64,000 nt of DNA from Polyangia bacterium (GTDB lineage Bacteria > Myxococcota_A > Polyangia > Nannocystales > Nannocystaceae), in assembly GCA_030429545.1 (NCBI GenBank), contig JAUIFF010000001.1, positions 1,275,599 to 1,339,598 of the forward strand, written 5' to 3'. A model generated the notes under the pieces. That model searched no databases, was not told the DNA's origin, and saw only the letters and a program-made list of their open reading frames with translations. Shown piece by piece: positions 61,907 to 64,000 of this stretch (its first letter is position 1; the number at the start of each line of letters is the position of its first letter). The position numbers and the translations under genes were made by a program.

Positions 61907-62862
61907 GCTTGTACTTCCCTCCATTCGCCGGCCGCGAATTCATGTAGGGATAGGGAGATTTTCGCGCTCCGCAGACGCACAAGTTCATGCGGATAAATCG
62001 TGATACCCACATGCTCGTCGTCGCTATTGCGAATCGTTCTCGACGCGTGTGGACCTGTCACTTTGATGTCTTTGACAAAGTCGACACCTGCAATTTTGTC
62101 AATTTCTCGATAGATTGAAGACAGGTAGATGTTGCCGCCAAATGGCCACCCCATGTTGTCCTCACCGCCGGTGTGGGGGTCAAACCACCGGGAGAGGCGC
62201 TGGCGAGTTTCTTCGACCACCCCGGTGCGCGAGGCCCCATCTTGGAGGAAGAGTTTGGCTTGAATATTGACCTCGACAAACCGCGGGCCCACGACATGAT
62301 GCCGGGTCGTGAGCAACCGGCGAGGTTCATAGAATTGCCATAGCTGGTTACGAAGTGCCGTGCTCGGCTGGTCGGCATGTTTTGGCACGACAATCACGCT
62401 GACATGGCCAGGCATCCGCGCAAGCGGCTTGGAGCTTGCGAGGTGTCGCTCGGCCAGGCAGTGCACACGATGGATCTGCCCCGCGGCTCCGAGGGCCTTG
62501 GCAGCGTCTGTTTCGGCCCACTGCTCGAGTGCGAGGTGGCAATAATCGGAGCAGGTCACCGCACGATACCGGGTCCACAGCTCTGCGAGCGTGCGATGCA
62601 ATGAGTCGCGCAACTCTTCGCCTGAGCGCGCCGACTCTTCGCCCGATAGTAGCTCGAGAAAACTACGGGTAATTGCATCGGTTTGCCGACTCGCACGATA
62701 GGTGAGCATCTCAGCAAAACTCGCAACAAGCTCAATCAGCGTGATTCCCGGGTCGGCCGCACCGTGGTGTGTCCACTCAGGGCACAGCTTTGGAATCTCG
62801 GCCCGGGCCTGGTCGACAAGCTCCGAGAACTCCAATTGGCGAACGTTGGGCAGGCTCGTCAT
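61903..62862 (-). CDS. Putative baseplate assembly protein (Afp12-like)
   Basis: 319 residues. N-terminal LPNVRQLEFSELVDQARAEI and the conserved EWTHHGAADPGITLIELVAS, FAEMLTYR; C-terminal FVKDIKVTGPHASRTIR with VGITIYPHELVRL. It belongs to baseplate J-related proteins of eCIS loci. Start ATG 62862. The stop overlaps the tail-protein start (ATGA). Confidence 0.82.
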   Translation of the reverse strand: MTSLPNVRQLEFSELVDQARAEIPKLCPEWTHHGAADPGITLIELVASFAEMLTYRASRQTDAITRSFLELLSGEESARSGEELRDSLHRTLAELWTRYRAVTCSDYCHLALEQWAETDAAKALGAAGQIHRVHCLAERHLASSKPLARMPGHVSVIVVPKHADQPSTALRNQLWQFYEPRRLLTTRHHVVGPRFVEVNIQAKLFLQDGASRTGVVEETRQRLSRWFDPHTGGEDNMGWPFGGNIYLSSIYREIDKIAGVDFVKDIKVTGPHASRTIRNSDDEHVGITIYPHELVRLRSAKISLSLHEFAAGEWREVQA

Positions 62863-62865
62863 GTG

Positions 62866-64000
62866 CTACAGCTCCTCATATGAACCGGGTGCGAGGGAAA
62901 TATTGTGCGCCCCTGAGTAGATAAGCGCACCACGAAGTGCCTCCATTTCCTCTGCCGACAACGACTCGCCACCGACTGGTTGGGGCGGGTGGGTTTCGAG
63001 CTTGAGCGACCGGACATGGTGTACACCGGGGAGCGTGTCGATGAGGCGATACAGGTGTGAGCGCTGGGGGGCGCGTCCAAACGACCACCCCTCTCCGGTC
63101 GTGCCACCTGTCAATGGATGGAGGTAGCGCTGAACGGCCTGGTCGACCATCGTTACCAGGGAATCTGGGTCGACGCCCGGCTCCGGGACGATTTGAGCCG
63201 TCACAGCCACTTGAATCCACCGTGGCCCCGACACCTGCAGGTTGACCGTGGGTGCGGCTCGCTCACGCAAATATGTATCCACACGTTCTAGTAGGCCGAG
63301 CGACGGTGCAGGTTGCGGTGCATCACTGTTGGGTACGATGACAACGTGTACGGTCGACGTCCGTTGGCTCATCGCCTCAACATCCTCGGGCACACCGTTG
63401 AGCACAATGCGGCCTACAGCATTGGTCCGAGCTGCCCCTCCCTCGGTGTCGAGATCTTCGAGGTTAATCACGAGGTCGATCGGATTAAAGGGAGTCATCA
63501 GTGCATGTGCACGAATCACCTCGGGAGCGGCTTCGAGTGCGAGGTCTTCGTAGTCGCTTGGGGTCACTGCTCGCTCGCGGTGGCGCAGTTTCATGGGCCC
63601 GCGCTCGCGCACACGCTCCGGACTTTCGCTCGAAGTCCCACCTGAGGCCGCCACGTGATTGGTCACAGAATCGACATAGGGGATCGATGTCTTGAGTTCC
63701 GAGACAGCTCCTTCTGGGCGATTCCCATGTAGCCCGCCACCCGTGCGGTAACGCGTGAGCCGAACATTCCCCTGCCCCCGCGGGAGAAGCATCCCGTAGG
63801 TACCATCGCCAAATGTAATCTGGCCCCGGCTGGAGTCGAGCGTGTAGTGGCGATCGCGTGGGCCCGACTCATGAAAATGCGGAACCGAAAGCCAACGCAC
63901 CCAGACCTCGCTAACCGAGTCAGTGGTATCCCGAATGATGGTCAACCGCTGTGCCCGAACTTCAGACTGAAGGTGGGTGAGCTCCTCCTCCGAGGGCCGG
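62866..64000 (-). CDS. Baseplate J-like protein (Afp11-like), 5' end outside the window
   Basis: The frame is open to the right edge; the track start at 63945 (TTG) is internal, since the upstream 18 codons are also in frame. Seen are FGDGTYGMLLPRGQGNVRL, TRYRTGGGLHGN, MKLRHRERAVTPSDYEDLAL (baseplate J signature) and GPRWIQVAVTAQIVPEPGVD with RYLHPLTGGTTGEGWSFGR. The gene lies 4 bp from the next one, so the cluster is one operon read right to left. The rest of the system should lie beyond the right edge. Confidence 0.85.
   Translation of the reverse strand, partial: RPSEEELTHLQSEVRAQRLTIIRDTTDSVSEVWVRWLSVPHFHESGPRDRHYTLDSSRGQITFGDGTYGMLLPRGQGNVRLTRYRTGGGLHGNRPEGAVSELKTSIPYVDSVTNHVAASGGTSSESPERVRERGPMKLRHRERAVTPSDYEDLALEAAPEVIRAHALMTPFNPIDLVINLEDLDTEGGAARTNAVGRIVLNGVPEDVEAMSQRTSTVHVVIVPNSDAPQPAPSLGLLERVDTYLRERAAPTVNLQVSGPRWIQVAVTAQIVPEPGVDPDSLVTMVDQAVQRYLHPLTGGTTGEGWSFGRAPQRSHLYRLIDTLPGVHHVRSLKLETHPPQPVGGESLSAEEMEALRGALIYSGAHNISLAPGSYEEL

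Larger units (their letters stand above)
1073..63511. repeat. Window-wide family of the palindromic decamer TGYANNTRCA (42 exact copies)
   Basis: Start positions read by eye: 1073, 1552, 2676, 4162, 6055, 6985, 10599, 11680, 13217, 14480, 17192, 17198, 17489, 18665, 19231, 20207, 21633, 23667, 24227, 25020, 27162, 27847, 28831, 28901, 29121, 30315, 30763, 31994, 32549, 39512, 41483, 41879, 42257, 43309, 44230, 46331, 48349, 49240, 49823, 49994, 54456, 63502. Many one-mismatch forms also occur (for example TGTATCAGCA at 8216 and 17906, TGTACATTCA at 11115 and 18387, TGTGCGTACA at 4720 and 19651). Flanks favour purine before and pyrimidine or A after. Confidence 0.85.

Noticed and set aside
1073..63511. 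Decamer as a classical Crp/Fnr site of the regulator at 9332
   Set aside because: Crp and Fnr sites have longer spacers (TGTGA-N6-TCACA, TTGAT-N4-ATCAA), and most decamers lie deep inside coding regions with no promoter nearby.
1..64000. CRISPR array, IS element or prophage integrase
   Set aside because: No regularly spaced direct repeats with unique spacers, no transposase, integrase or recombinase motif was seen. The phage-tail-like genes fit an injection system.

Overview
The window is GC-rich chromosomal DNA, most likely from a myxobacterium of the Nannocystineae type (Plesiocystis, Enhygromyxa or Nannocystis relatives). The evidence is family content: lipoproteins with Thr/Gly/Asp/Glu linkers, a MYXO-CTERM-like C-terminus, myxococcus-type cysteine-rich repeats, a DUF4388 protein, a Pkn-type kinase with a helical-repeat tail, tandem AgmX/PglI domains, and an MXAN_0976/MXAN_0977-like MbnP/MbnH pair. 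The taxon is inferred, not proven.

Layout. 0-9 kb: secreted proteins and lipoproteins (Cys-rich protein, DUF4388 protein, SGNH hydrolase, two lipoproteins), a cyclophilin, a membrane protein and a ThiE/TenI-like protein. 9-16 kb: a Crp/Fnr regulator, alanine racemase followed by an 80-bp tandem repeat, a Tat-type flavin amine oxidase, a small phosphatase, gene remnants at 14.4-14.7 kb and an AgmX/PglI-domain lipoprotein. 16-24 kb: Ser/Thr kinase, a dihaem cytochrome-DM13 fusion, and glyQS with yggX and a membrane protein. 24-33 kb: hypothetical genes, a candidate structured RNA, cysC, a Tat-exported NlpC/CHAP-like protein, a Cys-repeat lipoprotein, an FMN reductase, mazG, phoH and ybeY. 33-45 kb: envelope proteins, tRNA-Leu(CAA), an algH/yqgE gene, a MYXO-CTERM-like protease homologue, and a beta-barrel gene overlapping a 13-haem cytochrome gene. 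45-53.6 kb: lepA, an unusually large signal peptidase I, the MbnP/MbnH pair and a DUF3089 hydrolase. 53.8 kb to the right edge: part of a contractile-injection-system (phage-tail-like) cluster on the minus strand, with baseplate proteins, two paralogous modular fibres and a AAA+ ATPase.

The most unusual signal is not a gene. A degenerate palindromic decamer, TGYA-NN-TRCA, occurs 42 times exactly by manual count, against about 2 expected from base composition. Most copies lie inside genes, in one preferred reading phase. Others sit in intergenic gaps, in terminator hairpins and in an 80-bp tandem repeat. Copies are frequent up to 50 kb (about 0.8 per kb) and nearly absent in the last 14 kb, which include the injection-system genes. 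It resembles in style a highly iterated palindrome such as cyanobacterial HIP1, but with a different sequence. Its function is unknown to me.
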